From Alloascoidea africana (lineage: Eukaryota > Ascomycota > Alloascoideomycetes > Alloascoideales > Alloascoideaceae): a stretch of 64,000 nucleotides of DNA. The translations under genes were made by a program, and so were the position numbers. The stretch covers positions 372,001-436,000 of the forward strand of contig JAKTTT010000007.1 in assembly GCA_030581615.1 (NCBI GenBank). The letters run 5' to 3'. Positions 41,001-52,217 of this stretch are shown here, piece after piece. A model generated the notes under the pieces. It searched no databases. It was not told the origin of the DNA and saw only the letters and a program-made list of their open reading frames with translations. The first letter of the stretch is position 1. Every line of letters begins with the position of its first letter.

Positions 41001-41462
41001 ATTAGGACCGAGTGCAAAGCACCCGAGAAAGAGTTTGCTCACCGTCAAACAGCCAGAAAAAGGCCTGCTCGACTTATTTTCTATGACAAAAAGGGCGGCG
41101 AGTATGGCTGTGGATTTTGTACCAAAGGGTTTGAGCATATTGACGATTTGCTCCTGATGGCTTTGGATAGGGTCACAAAGTGCAGGTGCGAATATGGCTG
41201 TCCTGAATGTATTGCCTCACCTGGTTGCAAAGAAAACAACTTAGTACTTTCAAAATCTGCTTGTATTATTATTCTTCTTGTCATACTTGGTATGTCCGTT
41301 GATTTAAACAGCTTTGAGGATGGACCAGAGAAAAACATGCCAGAAATCACAGTCGAGACGATCATTCCAAGTGGTGAGCGGGTTAGAAAGGCTAAAGATG
41401 TTCAAATACTCTCAGTTCGGAAGATTAAAAACCCTTGTCCATTGATCATCAAGATGGAATGA
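38094..41462 (+). CDS. HRQ1: Hrq1 RecQ4-like DNA helicase
   Basis: An intron-free protein of 1122 residues. It opens with a basic tail (MPPKKGKITGNVNKGKKRK). Helicase motifs are QALNALNQGKNVIVSTSTSSGKS (Walker A, about 345), PTKALAQDQK, VVDELHLYNG (DEAH-type box as DELH, about 455), FISCSAT and, in the second lobe, TNALELGIDIG and QQSGRAGRR (motif VI). The C-terminal DUF1998-type domain has the four-cysteine site CRCEYGCPECIASPGC at about 1030-1045. This order is specific to Hrq1, the fungal RecQ4 relative, a 3'-5' helicase working in inter-strand crosslink repair and telomere maintenance. The start at 38094 follows the in-frame GTG and gives the basic N-terminus. Confidence 0.96.
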   Translation: MPPKKGKITGNVNKGKKRKSPEGSETCNIDKSKWPDSFVKLFQLHYSLNTLYTFLESRKHVLVTFEMLKSSLGGSSKEKLSIEQVAIVKTLLKDDLFFDYVDENKVEQLNLHQKVQYSFEKGYTQSTNDDTYNISDKNKNSEQILLVCFVDQELKPSMRTKRVKNDYSIAGNDIETLMGSKELAAPIYTPQNIMKLIQDRNNRFAACIQTWIQKCKDEGEEDPWEKLKCLSKTLIPIKPVFVDPVESMKNLGEQRKEELINGRVSIAEFLTQLKSNTDFYRNQIVPDGEFHLDSKHARFGKVDFELSETIQDSLYACQNISEFYTHQAQALNALNQGKNVIVSTSTSSGKSIIYQVPVLQSLEQDSVSTAMYIFPTKALAQDQKRSLSELISANTNPNLRNVLVDTFDGDTPKEKRCSIRSSIRVMFTNPDMIHANILPHNDSWRRFLGNLKYIVVDELHLYNGLFGSHVALIMRRLKRICHLLGNDKIVFISCSATISGPVKHMSNIFGLQQEEVVHIDDDGSPMGEKYIITWNPPLTSSNVRTSFIQETARLLLELIMKNIRTIVFCRIRKVCELVMKEVRYQLDNTIRKPELIPLVMSYRGGYSASDRREIESQMFKGNLLGIIATNALELGIDIGSLDAVLICGFPYSMSSLKQQSGRAGRRNADSLTIVVGGDDPVDQHYMNHPKELLNKIDDELVIDFSNRLILEGHVQCAAFESPVNFEDDAKYFGDNMLKDILETRLILDKQVSEIEGKQVYACNGRFLPWPSAHVNIRDIEESQFAVVDITNGRNIVIEEVEASRTSFTLYEGGIFIHQGLPYLVKEFNPDGKYAKIERVNVDWITRQRDFTDVDPVIISSYRELINEDADLAKEKSSRDRVFVCLGEILTRIIVFGFFKVDKKENILDVVEVINPPIEIKSKGFWIDIPYRALEYLSTKKLSSAGGIHAAQHLLMSLFPKVVASSLPGDIRTECKAPEKEFAHRQTARKRPARLIFYDKKGGEYGCGFCTKGFEHIDDLLLMALDRVTKCRCEYGCPECIASPGCKENNLVLSKSACIIILLVILGMSVDLNSFEDGPEKNMPEITVETIIPSGERVRKAKDVQILSVRKIKNPCPLIIKME

Positions 41463-41568
41463 ATACAGTGCTTTCTACGGCAAAGCTTCAAATCAATGTT
41501 CTGTCCAAAATCCTAATCATTATAATTATCCCCATTTACATAACTCATAAAAAAGCACCAAAAGCTTT

Positions 41569-42720
41569 TCAAGCAATTGCAAAACCGCTTCCATAGCTCA
41601 CACTACTGTCATCAAGGCTTTTAACGTGGCTACTCTGAGTATAGCCAATCCAATGAAGCTTCCCTAGTTCATCTTCGTCTTTTTCATCGCTGTCCTGGTT
41701 CACATCCCCATTAGTAACCCCGTTAGTCTCCTTGTTTGTCTTCCACAAGGAAATTGTCTCAATCAAAATCCCTAATGGGCTACTTCCGCAAATCGTGGAA
41801 TCAGTCTTTTCCACATAATCTCTAAATTTCTTGTAGGAGCCAGTACTCGCGATTCGCATTGCCTTCTTGTCTATAAACTCAATGCCTTTGTAAATTGGCA
41901 CTTGGTTCTTTTTGACATTGAACCTATAACTGAGGAACTCGACCTTACGCACATCCGCATCTTCAGTGTATGCCATGTACCGGAACCTCCTGCCCCAATG
42001 CGTAAAGTCTGTGCTAACGACAAAAGTGTTTTCCTCATTCTGAAAGTAAGGCTCGAGAATTTTGGCCAGACTCTTCTCTTGGGAAGATGAGACATGTCCA
42101 ACCATGATAGGAATGATCTTGGGGATAGCATCCAGATGACTTGTCATCTTGTAGAGGAAAGGCATATGCATCTCAAAGCTATGTTCATCTTCATCCACTT
42201 GTAGGGACATTTTACTGAAAAGGGATTTAGACTGCGTTACCAGCTCCTCGACAACTTTCAAGATTGTTAGCCTCTAAGCATAATCATATTCTAGGCAAAC
42301 AACTTACTCTCGGTATCTACAGGAACATTTCCAAGCGGAGTCTCGTACTCTGTGCAATTGGAGAGCATAGCACCTTCAAAGTAAACGTGATGGGATGGTC
42401 CCATAATAAAAACCCGCTTTCTGATAACAGTACACACAGCAAAGTTAATCAATTGTTCTACTCCAAGAAATAGAGAGTGCTTACACCTTGCTAGTATCCC
42501 ATGCTTTGTAAGATTCGGCCAATGTCTGCCCAGCGTAGTAGTATCCAGCGTGAGCACCAACAATTACTCTTGCACCCGGTACGGGATACTCGGTAATCGC
42601 CTTTCCAGTGACAGTCTCTCCTGGCGTGACGTTTTCTAGATACCTGTCAATCTGTTTAGATAGGAGACGTTTATCATCGCTATACCAAGATCCCGCATGT
42701 GTAGCAGAGCGAATAGTCAT
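41569..42720 (-). CDS. MHO1: MEMO1-family protein (3 exons)
   Basis: Exons are 42720-42485, 42420-42308 and 42254-41569; introns are 64 and 53 bases. The product is 344 residues. It opens TIRSATHAGSWYSDD, as MEMO proteins do. The putative metal ligands are kept: HAGYYYAG, GPSHHVYF, the acidic region EHSFEMHMPF, DFTHWG and the cysteine region ICGSSPLG. MEMO proteins are related to dioxygenases and bind copper or iron; human MEMO1 affects cell motility and redox control, and yeast Mho1 is a non-essential relative. Exact chemistry is unproven. A minus-strand TATA sequence (42858-42851) lies about 135 bases before this ATG, favouring it over in-frame codons further upstream. A linker of about 30 polar residues is inserted before the C-terminal HWIGYTQSS. 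Confidence 0.94.
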
Positions 42721-43029
42721 CGTAGGAGATTTAGCTGACGAGTACGCTCGCTTTGTAACCGTAAAAGTGCGTATGAGTGAAAAGGCAGGTGCTCTAGGTG
42801 GAATAGTGGCGTTGAAATCTAAAGGAGAGATGAGCAGGAAGGTTGGGGTTTTTATATAGAAGAAGCCAATCTGGACCATCAAGACCGGGTAATTAAGCAA
42901 AGTCAAATTCAACAATTCAAAAGTCGACAGAAAACTATTACATTATGATACTTCTTGCTATGCCAATTATATATAAGTTAAAATGTGTGTGTTTGTAAAA
43001 ATGAAAGAGCAGACAAATCAAATGCTTGT
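42721..43029. promoter_or_regulatory. MHO1 promoter / chitin synthase 3' flank
   Basis: 309 bases. It contains the minus-strand TATATAAA at 42858-42851 and AT-rich sequence toward the chitin synthase stop. No further gene. Confidence 0.5.
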
Positions 43030-46000
43030 TCATAATTCTCCTTTCAAAATTGCCTCTGTAGCGTAGTCGATATACTCTCTGCGATGCTGCAGCGAAACTC
43101 CAAAAGCTTCTTCTAGCGACTCCCTGATGCTTCTCTTTGTGACAGTCATCAGATCTGCAGAATTCAAGATTCTTCTCAGTTCATCGGCTAGTTGCTGGTC
43201 TGTGGGCTCGTTGGCGTGTGACCTCAGAAGAGACATCTCAGTGTCGTTTCCACCACGTTCAAGAAGCATTTGTGAAGAACCCATGCTGCGACGATCGCCA
43301 GCTCCACCAAACATCTTTCCGGAAATAGCGGAACGCCTTCTATCTAGATTGACAGTAGAGGCAGTGTCAAATGGGTTAGTATTGAGGTTTCGGTAATTGC
43401 TTCCGGCATCAATAGGCTTGGAGTACATCGAGCCAACATCTGTGTAAGGGTAATTGCTTCCAACATCAGATTGGGGTCCTGGAGACAGGACTCTATCTTT
43501 TCGCTCGCCATTTTGCCATACATCTGCTCTATAGTCTTCCCAAGTCTGTAGAGGAATTGAAGAAGGATCAAATTCGCCTTCATTCGAAATAACAATCTTC
43601 TTGTTGCCCTTTTCTCCAACCACAACTCTTGTATCACCCCAGGAGAAATCATCCATGTGCCAGAAAGCGTACAAGGGGAGCCAGAGTGAATAAACAGGAA
43701 TGGCAAGAATGTAGATTATCATCCATGCTATCATATCCCATCTCTTTCTGATCAAGAAGATAATAGCTTGAAGACCATAAATGGCCGCCAGCATGATCAA
43801 AGATGTTGTTGGAATATCGTTAGAACTGTCTGCCGTGCCAATCGAGTAGAATAGATAGATCAGGTATGCGACTGTGACTGGTTGAACAATAGTACTGATC
43901 AAATCAATCATCACCACAAATCTCATAGAGAAACAGCAGAAACCACACAACTGTTGCATAGGAGCCAATTCAACTAAATTGTGAACAGTGGAGTTGATCC
44001 ATCTTCTTCTTTGGGATAATAGAACGCTCCAGCTATCAGGTGCTAAAGTATAAGCCTTAGCCATTCTGTTGAACTTGGTCTTACATTTGGGATGATGTTT
44101 AATCAGCAAAGTAGTCAAATAACGATCTTCACCAAGATGTAACAAATTCTTCATGTGTAGAGTATCAACTCGGTTTTCTTGATAGCCTCTAACTACTGGA
44201 TGTGAGACAAACAAAGGCTTCCCGTTTTCTGGTGTGAAGATTCTGAACATGGAGAAACAACCAGGCAAACAAGTAACACTTCCAAATAAACTTTCAAATG
44301 CTTTTGCCATATTATGAGAAATGAAATATTCATAGACCTGTACCATTGTCACAATCGAGTCATTTGCATTGGACAATCCTGTTTCACCACAAACAGCAAT
44401 AATCTTTGTATCGGAAACCAACTGCGCAATCAACATGTTTGCAGAATGGGCATCAACAACTGTATCTGCATCGACCTGGAACAAAAACTCATACAACGAA
44501 GGATCCACACCGATAATATCTTGAATTTGGTGATGAAGTTCCAGCTCCATAGGACTCATTGGAAGATTGTAGTGAACAGCATTCAGGAATCGCATAAGCA
44601 GCATCTGAGAATCACGCTTACCTCTGTTACCAGGCTTGCTGATTTCATCTGGTCTACCAACTTTGACAACAACAATGTAAGGGACAATGTGACCTTGGGT
44701 TTCATAAAGACCAGAGTAAATCTTTGCCATATTATGACGTTGTCTGCCTTCCCCTAAACTCTCAAAGCTATAAGGCTCAACATCGACATCTTCTGGAACG
44801 CCCAGGACATCAAGAACAATTCTGGGTGTGGGTCTATCATTTCCAGCACCAATAATCATACCATCACAGATAACAAACAGCAGCTTACGCTTATCATCGT
44901 ACTTTGTCCTTGCGAGAGAGTCCACTGCACGTCTAACAGAGGTTTCATCTTCAGTATAGACAGGGACCTGCATAATAACAAAATGGTGAGATGTTTCGGG
45001 GATGGATCTTTTGGAAAACTGCAAAGCAGCAATGAATTTGAAACCAATAATGGCAACCAAGAAACAAGAGATTGCCAGCAAAAAGTATCTTGCAAACATA
45101 CACCTCCCTGATGATCTATGATCGACTTGGCCAATCATGAATAAGTTGTCTAAACAGTTTTTCATGTCCTGTCTCAAATCATCGTTCAGATTTAGAGCTT
45201 TGAACCTTTCTGTGAGATCTTGTCCAGAATAACTTTGGAAAAGATTAGCCACATTTCCATCCAAAAAGGATGTGTCTATGTTATCATCTTTAATCTCTTT
45301 TTCATTTTCGGGTTTCTGAATCGAAATATCACCTGTGAGATAGCCAGTTAAATCGTAGATGTTGTTACTAATAATCCCAACATTTTTGGATTTTTGACTA
45401 GCCAGCTTTTTCACAGCTTTTGGGGTTAGACCAACGTGGCCCTTGTAGTAATTTCCTTTGAATCTCAACATCATCTCTTTATACCAATCTGGTCTATAGT
45501 CGCCAGTTGAATATCTAAAATCATGGTAAAGCGCATTATCATCGGAATAATTTGTTGTGGAACCCAGATTGATATACTGACTGACTTTTCCCCCGTTAGT
45601 GCCGTTGCAAAGTGCTGACACGGGGACTGGGAAAAGTTCAGATGCATCAACTCCTGCATAGGTGAGAAGCATGTTTTTGGCAACAATTGAAGGGTAATGG
45701 GAAGAAACAAAATCGGTTATCTCAAAAACCACTCCACGAATCGCAGTATACTGCTCATCGCCGTCTTTGTTGTACTCAGACAGCTCACCAGCAGAGTAGA
45801 TATCTTGACTTGGACAAATCAAAGCAGAAAATCCCACCAGGAAAAGAATACAACCGGTACAGATCATCCAAATCATCAAATTAATGGCCAATTTCTCTTT
45901 CCAGGCCACACGGACATCTTTACGGGGCATTCGACCAACTTTTTCTACCACTTTATCGGGCACCCACCATGCAAAAGTATTCACAATGCCCATCCATATT

Positions 46001-48625
46001 TTCCGTTTGGTTGAGATGGGCATCTCAGCAACAGCCTGACCCTCATTATCGTCGTTTTCTTTCACATGCATAATGGACGCGGAATAGTTGGACTTGGCGT
46101 CGTTAAATCTAAACATATTCCCATTTTGTGTGCTCATAATCGTCCGAGAATCTGAATTTGGATCATAGAAAAATCCATCGTCCTCGGCATAATCAGCATT
46201 ACCACCGGCCAATACAGCACCTTCTGTTTCCCCCCTATTATAAACAATTTTATTTTCAGGGTCAACAAGTTCAAGCCAACCACGCTCGGAGATAACAATT
46301 CCCGTCAAACCGACTCTAGCATCACGCTCAATCCAGCCCAATTTGCGCAAAAGACGCTCAGACTGTTGCTTTTCAGAGAGGTTATCGAGATTTGGTGTGA
46401 TTGTATTTGTATCGGTTGTGTCTCCTTTGGATTTATCTTGCTCCAGTCGTTGTTCTGCAAGCTTTATAAACTCGTTAAATGGCAGCAGCAGACCAAAATC
46501 GATAACCTTGACACGACGAGTAATCTCAGGAAGTTCAAAAGCAGTGACCTGCTGTCGAACGCATCTCGCATCAAACTGGTTTGCTATCCTTCTATCATTA
46601 GGCTTTAAACAGATGACGAAATACGGATTTGCTGATTCGAACGAATCGACCAAGCTTTCGATAGCGTTTGCAAACTGTCCACAAGCAGCATATGCATTCT
46701 CGCTAGTTTTGGAGGACATGCCCTTTTTGGTAAGCTCAAATTTCTTGCTCGTTCCCGAGCCACTGGGATGCCTTGAAGAAGAGCCAGAAGCGGCTCTTGA
46801 AGTGGAGGCAGTTCTTGAAGCAGAAGCCGCTCTCCGAGCTTGTGAAGCAGATCTTCTCATCGAAGCCTTTCTATACTGTGACGGTTGTCGAGTAGGCTTT
46901 GAAGATAACTGTGCTTTAACTGCAGTTCCACCTGCCGATATCTCTTCATTGATAACAGCGCTAGACTGGAACATGGACTGCAAAAAGCTAGAAGTTGAAG
47001 AAGAAGTGAACAAGTTCACAGCATCAACCGAAATAGTTTCAGAGTTGTTGTACAACAGACTGTTTGCACTGTATTCCACTTCACCTGCAAAATGCTTGAC
47101 AACAAAAGAACGGTTTGATCTAGCAGTGACTTCAACCACAGGGTTCTTTTCAAATCTTCTCTCAAAGGAGTTGAGAAGAGAGGTATCAGATTTGTTTTTC
47201 CGTGAGTAACTATCGATGATCGATAGCAAGCCCAAAGATGGTCTGAATAGAGTTTTCACAATATCAGAGTTATCAAAATAAGCTGTATTTGGAATAGGGA
47301 TGCCCTCGGAGTCCAAGACGTTGGAAGACCTTTCAAAGTAGCAGTTCAGCATGTAATTCTGCAAATATTCAATAGCAGAGTTATGAAGCAGTTTGTCCAA
47401 AGAAGAGTTAGCTGAGGATATTGAAAACCCTGGGAAATCGACGATGGAAATGGTTTTCTCGACCTCCCCAGTGGGACCCTCCCCTGCGGCTTGAGAGATG
47501 CGAGTGTTTATTTTATCAACAATCCATGAAAACAGCAAAGCATAGAGAGTACGGGCCAACTCGTCAGCGTTTTTCCTTGCACCTTCTGAGTCTAGCACAG
47601 TGGTGACCCTGTCTTTATTTATGACTGCAGTTTTGAAGAGCAAACAGTTTTCCAAAAGGGTAGGCCTTACTCCCAAAAAGTGTGCAATAGCAGAAAGCGT
47701 TTTAGTGTTAGCGATAGTTGCTTGGCCATCGCCTGAAGTGGCGTTGGTATTTGCGTCTAGAAATTGAAGTTGGCCAATATGCAGAATTGCGGCCAAAAGC
47801 TGACAAATATTTGCAATATCGGATCTGGAAAAAGTCAGCGACTTGAAGGCAAGTTTCAACTCTTGGAATTTTTGGGTATCGTCAAGACCCGAAATGTTCA
47901 GTTGAGACGGGTGTCCCAAGTAGTGAAACTTGGCCTGGTCAGAAGTTGAAAGCTGCAAATGCTCTCTTTCAACATCCGAGATGCCGCTCATCAGATAGTA
48001 GAAAACATGGAAGTTACGCTCTGAGGTAGGGACTTTGGTGATTCTGGATCGTTCCAAGCGGTAGTCCAACATGGTTGCACCGACAAGAGAGCAGTCCTCA
48101 GTGTACTGAAGTTCGATAACCTGACCTGCCCTGGATGCAGAATTGGAAGACATGGTCTTGGTGGTCGTAAAGGCCGAAAAGATAGTTTGAGCGTCTTTCA
48201 CTTTTATCCCCACAGCGGTTTTTGATTGTGCTAGATGCCCATGAACATCCGGTTAGTTCGTTAGTTTGTTTATTTTTTTTTTTTAAAAAAAACGCTGATG
48301 GTGAGTGAGCCAGAGTTTGCATACCAAGAAGATAGTTTGTAACAATCTGTTTAAACTCGGACTTGCCAGAGCCAGGCTCACCAAGAAAAGTGATGACCTG
48401 GCTTTCATCGAGAAGGTTCAGTCGTCTCAGAGTCTTATTCCCCAGGTTTTTGAAACATTCTACTTGCTCGATACTAATTTTTTTGTAGGTGTTTATGGCC
48501 ACGACAGCCCCTGTACCGATGTAAGAATAAGGCAGATTCTGATGAAACCTGGAAGCACAACTGGCCGTGATTCCGGTCTCGTCTATATCCGACAGGGGAA
48601 GAGTAGATAAATCACTCCCCGACAT
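43030..48625 (-). CDS. CHS: Class V chitin synthase with myosin-motor-like domain (2 exons)
   Basis: Exons are 48625-48325 and 48230-43030. The 94-base intron begins GTATGC, has AACTAAC and ends CTAG. The product is 1833 residues. The N-terminal ~600 residues form a myosin-head-like domain with a complete P-loop (GEPGSGKSE, 82-90) and the join NYLL-AQSKTAVG. Next come a membrane segment pair, a cytochrome b5-like region and the chitin synthase domain, with the catalytic VDADTVVD, GETGLSN and the QRRRW product-binding motif (LLSQRRRW, about 1507). The C-terminal ~55 residues are a DEK_C domain (LADELRRIL...RRSIRESLEEAFG type). This matches class V (CsmA-type) synthases of filamentous ascomycetes, which travel on actin to hyphal tips and septa. 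Class VII lacks the P-loop. It polymerises UDP-GlcNAc into chitin at the plasma membrane. Confidence 0.95.
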
Positions 48626-49435
48626 GACTGTTGATTAGCGAGCGAAGGAAAGAAGAAGAAAAAAGGGCACGACAGCGAGTTGAAGGAAGGAAAGGAAGGA
48701 GGAAAAAGGAGAAATCCAAGCAAGGCCTCCTTTTTATTTTTAGACTCGCTGTCTGCACGCATGCATATGCCGCTACCGTTTGCATACCACTCTCACCCTG
48801 GCCGGGTAAGTACCTTTGGTGAAAGTGACCCTGCCTTTGCTGCTGGCTCTCGGCTCGAGTATGGACATTCCCAGTCGGTTTGAGCCATGGCCGGGCAGCA
48901 ATTGGGTTATTTGTGTTGTTTTTGTGGGCTTTTTGAGGCCGGTAAATGCTCTATCGTGTTTAAACGTGTGCGAAACAGCCTTTTCTGCCCCTGGTCTTGT
49001 TGGTGTTAAGGTTGCAACGCTAATTTGAGACCGGCGTGAAACTGTGAAGCCAGATCTGAGAAATCCCAAACCTCCAGAACCTTGTCCGGACCTTGTATCT
49101 ACACAGATTCGTTTGCAACACCCTCTGTTTCGGACTCGTCACCATTGGCTGACCTGTCCTCCAAATACTTGTCACTTTCGAGTATGGGTTTATCCATGAC
49201 TCTTGCAGAATACATGGAATTGGCCGAAAGTACGTCTGGGTTATCTTCGTACTTTCATCTGTACCGCTATGATATGGGACAGGTCAAAATGCAGAACTTG
49301 TCAAAAACCTACGCGAGCTATGCTGTAACAGGCTTTACTGAAAATGCTCCTCTATTTGCTAATGTATCATGCGCCAGTGTCCCTCTTCTCTTCACCGTAA
49401 ACTCCTTCTCGGATACTCAACTCCTCCTCCCCCTC
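48626..49435. promoter_or_regulatory. Chitin synthase promoter region
   Basis: 810 bases between the chitin synthase start and the CHO2 stop (both minus strand). It has a purine-rich stretch (about 48640-48720) right upstream of the start codon. A plus-strand open frame from 49184 to 49480 runs into the CHO2 3' end; it has no recognisable domain and I do not call it. Confidence 0.45.
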
Positions 49436-52048
49436 TCAACTATTTACAAAAGGTCTCAAAACAGTATCGATCTTATGTAATCTTTCAGCAGTTTCCAAAA
49501 GATTGTCATCTACAAATAGAACCTCAGGCGCCATTTCGAAATTACACGCTTTCTTCACCAGATATGCAATTCTGCGCACAATCTGCTTGTTCTCCAAATT
49601 TTTCAAATCCCAGTAGTCTGTTATTGTTCTTGGCGGCTTCTCAGAGTCATCACCAAAAGCGTTGCAAACGAGGGGGAGTAACCCTTCAGCAATCTGTTTG
49701 GGATTCGTGTCCGTTGGTACTGAAGGGACAACGAGTTGAAACTGGGCTGATTTCGCAAGCACGCGATGTTTCCCGTTGTGGTGGTATCGAAACTCGTAAA
49801 TGCCCGTTTCCCAAAACAATCTTTTACCTGAAAACTCAACTCTTCCCTTGCTCTGTTTCTGTGGAGGCTTTGGCGGGAAGGTATCTTTATCATAGGCGGA
49901 CTGGTCAACAGGTCTCCACCTTCCTTCAGAGCCTATTCTCGTCACCTCACTAGACTGGTTGTCGATGACCCTGTAAATTCCAATCCAATCCATTGGCGAG
50001 TGGTCAAGGTCAGCGGTCCAATCAACCGTAATCTTTTGACCCACCGTAAACATCAAGCGAGACTCGTCGTTCGATGGGGTCGCAATTGAAACGCTGTATT
50101 TGGACAAGTCCAAGTTTTTGTCCAGACCACTGTTATCAGCAAGAGAAATTGTCAATCTGGCAGGATACTCTTTCAAAAGCTTTACATTTCTGTGATTTAC
50201 TCCCTTGGAAAGCTTTGGTTTCGTATCGCTGAGGAATTCCTCAACCGCTTTCACAGTGTCGTTAATAACCTTGTCGATAGAGCCTTGGAAGAGTTCTGCA
50301 CTTTTCTGGACGGGTTGTGCAAAAGATAGTGCACGTCTCGCTTTCTTGATCGACTTTGTAACACCTGCTTCTTCTCTGATTTGATCACCATAAATCTTCT
50401 TCATATGAGGCTTTTCAACAAACTGCAAAAAGCCAATCATTCCAAGGGTCCAGCTCGAGGCCAAAACGAGAACAGTAAAGCTGTGGCACAATAGCACACA
50501 ACCCCAAATCCCAGTAAGACCAAACAACCTCTCCGGATTGTTTAAATAACGATAAATACCAGAATAAGAAAGTCTACTTTCTTGCTTTTTGAAAAAATCT
50601 CCATAAAACCAGCCAAATTCGCCTAAAGAGTCGTAAATAGACCATGCTGTCCAAACATGAAGAGCGATTAGGAGCAGACCCAACGTGTGGCTTAGGGCCC
50701 AAACAGAATGGCTCAACTGGGACACGTTCTTAAAATACTCCCGAGTAGAAACTATGCCAAACGTGGTGTAGGACATGACCATGCTGAAATTGAACAAAAT
50801 TTGCCACTGTTCGTAAGCAACCTCAGAGGATTTACCAAACTTCAGAAACACTTTGGTCCAGGAAGCGCTTGAGCTCTGCTTGGAAAGAATGATCCCTAGA
50901 CCCAGGTTGTGGAATAGTCTCCACCCCCATGCCAACAAGAAAAGAGTAAACGAGTAGAATGGAGTGCTTGGAACAAATATGAGCAAAGACGTTTGAACAC
51001 AAGCCAGCAATGTTAAAACGTCCGATTGTCTGAAAGCGTGGAAATTGTTGAATATAACCAAAGGTGGTATTGCATTTTTTTCCGGCTTGTTTCCATTCCT
51101 GTCCGATTCCTTTCCTTCTTCAATAGAACCAACTTTCCTTGGTGGCTTTGGGTTGTATATCTTGTCAATATGGGGGTTTTCAACAATCACCAAGAATGCA
51201 AACTGGCAGGCATGTGCCAGAACGGAGACAATCAACACGGTATAGCTCGATGCAACCAGAGCAGCACCATAGTATCCAGCGTACCCAATTGAATACATTG
51301 GATGAGGAGCCATTTCAAAAACGCCATCAAAGGTTAGTTCCAAGTCTTGAAGGAAGAAAAAATCCCCCCAATACCAGGCATAGTCGCGGACCACTCTATG
51401 AGCATCCAGTTTAACCCAGAGGTTAAACAAATTCAACATGATTCCGATTGTCCATCTGAAAACAATCAAGTACCAGGGTTGCTCAAAGCCCTCTAAACAG
51501 CTACAAACAACAAGAAAATAGCAGATGAAATCGGACATTAGGATCAAATCAACAACGTGTCTAAAAACAATCCATGTTTTGTATTCAATTGGCAATTCGG
51601 CTAGGTCTACCTTGGGTCCCACTTTAACCGAGCAATCATGCTGAATTAGCTTCTGAAGAGGCGTTTGGGGTTTGTCTGCAAACAGTTGGTATCTTACTGC
51701 CCACTTCACAAGAGTGTTGTGATTGGATTGATGGGCCAGTAGCCATCCAATGCCACCGTTATACGCAATTCTCCATAGGGCAAAGAGAACGATGAAAATA
51801 CAAGTGCGAGTTGAATTAGACCACGATTGCAGCTTAAAAAAGAGAAGTACGTAGCTCGCTAAAACGCCGATAATTGCCAAGTCGATCGGGGATTTGGCGA
51901 CTTTGGGATCGAACAGTGTCGAGACCATATCCGTTGTGTCGGGGACACTGAACGACTTGCCTGCGGGGGTTCTCCCCAGCGGCAGCTGAGCATGCTTCTG
52001 ATCCGCGGGCGGGCTTGACGGAGAAGAAAGAGAGACGGTTTTGCTCAT
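49436..52048 (-). CDS. CHO2: Phosphatidylethanolamine N-methyltransferase
   Basis: An intron-free protein of 870 residues. It has two copies of the membrane methyltransferase unit: HPMYSIGYAGYYGAALVAS with VENPHIDKIYNP (first) and NNPERLFGLTGIWGCVLLCH with VEKPHMKKIYG (second). Many membrane helices run from about residue 55 to 560. A long hydrophilic C-terminal half contains a domain of the CHO2 type (VGQKITVDWTADLDHSPMDW and ETGIYEFRYHHNGKHRVL). This is the yeast Cho2 layout; Cho2 carries out the first SAM-dependent methylation of phosphatidylethanolamine on the way to phosphatidylcholine in the ER. The enzyme of the second and third steps (Opi3) is not in the window. An E-box resembling an inositol/choline response element is upstream. 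Confidence 0.97.
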   Translation of the reverse strand: MSKTVSLSSPSSPPADQKHAQLPLGRTPAGKSFSVPDTTDMVSTLFDPKVAKSPIDLAIIGVLASYVLLFFKLQSWSNSTRTCIFIVLFALWRIAYNGGIGWLLAHQSNHNTLVKWAVRYQLFADKPQTPLQKLIQHDCSVKVGPKVDLAELPIEYKTWIVFRHVVDLILMSDFICYFLVVCSCLEGFEQPWYLIVFRWTIGIMLNLFNLWVKLDAHRVVRDYAWYWGDFFFLQDLELTFDGVFEMAPHPMYSIGYAGYYGAALVASSYTVLIVSVLAHACQFAFLVIVENPHIDKIYNPKPPRKVGSIEEGKESDRNGNKPEKNAIPPLVIFNNFHAFRQSDVLTLLACVQTSLLIFVPSTPFYSFTLFLLAWGWRLFHNLGLGIILSKQSSSASWTKVFLKFGKSSEVAYEQWQILFNFSMVMSYTTFGIVSTREYFKNVSQLSHSVWALSHTLGLLLIALHVWTAWSIYDSLGEFGWFYGDFFKKQESRLSYSGIYRYLNNPERLFGLTGIWGCVLLCHSFTVLVLASSWTLGMIGFLQFVEKPHMKKIYGDQIREEAGVTKSIKKARRALSFAQPVQKSAELFQGSIDKVINDTVKAVEEFLSDTKPKLSKGVNHRNVKLLKEYPARLTISLADNSGLDKNLDLSKYSVSIATPSNDESRLMFTVGQKITVDWTADLDHSPMDWIGIYRVIDNQSSEVTRIGSEGRWRPVDQSAYDKDTFPPKPPQKQSKGRVEFSGKRLFWETGIYEFRYHHNGKHRVLAKSAQFQLVVPSVPTDTNPKQIAEGLLPLVCNAFGDDSEKPPRTITDYWDLKNLENKQIVRRIAYLVKKACNFEMAPEVLFVDDNLLETAERLHKIDTVLRPFVNS

Positions 52049-52186
52049 GCTCGCTGCTCACTCACTGCTCACGGGCTTTGGACGATTGGCAACTGGCGGC
52101 GGAAAAGGGGAAGGAGGCAAGCAATTTATATACGCAGTTTTAATTATGTTGGGGAACAGGACCGTGTCGCCCAAAATGTTGAAATT

Positions 52187-52194
52187 ATCACATG
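52187..52194 (-). promoter_or_regulatory. UASINO-like E-box upstream of CHO2
   Basis: Read on the minus strand this is CATGTGAT, about 140 bases before the CHO2 start. With the next two bases it matches eight of ten positions of the yeast inositol/choline element CATGTGAAAT, which controls CHO2 through Ino2-Ino4. A single E-box can occur by chance in this distance, so support is modest. Confidence 0.3.
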
Positions 52195-52217
52195 CTCCGA
52201 TCGACACAGGCTCAGGC

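Noticed and set aside
42721-42915. In-frame N-terminal extension of MHO1 with a basic, Ser-rich, mitochondria-like sequence
   Set aside because: The TATA box at 42858-42851 lies inside this stretch, so transcription should start downstream of the upstream ATGs, and MEMO proteins normally begin at the position of the ATG at 42720.
49184-49480. Plus-strand open frame of 99 codons before and overlapping the CHO2 3' end
   Set aside because: No recognisable domain, no supporting signals, and it overlaps a firm gene in antisense.
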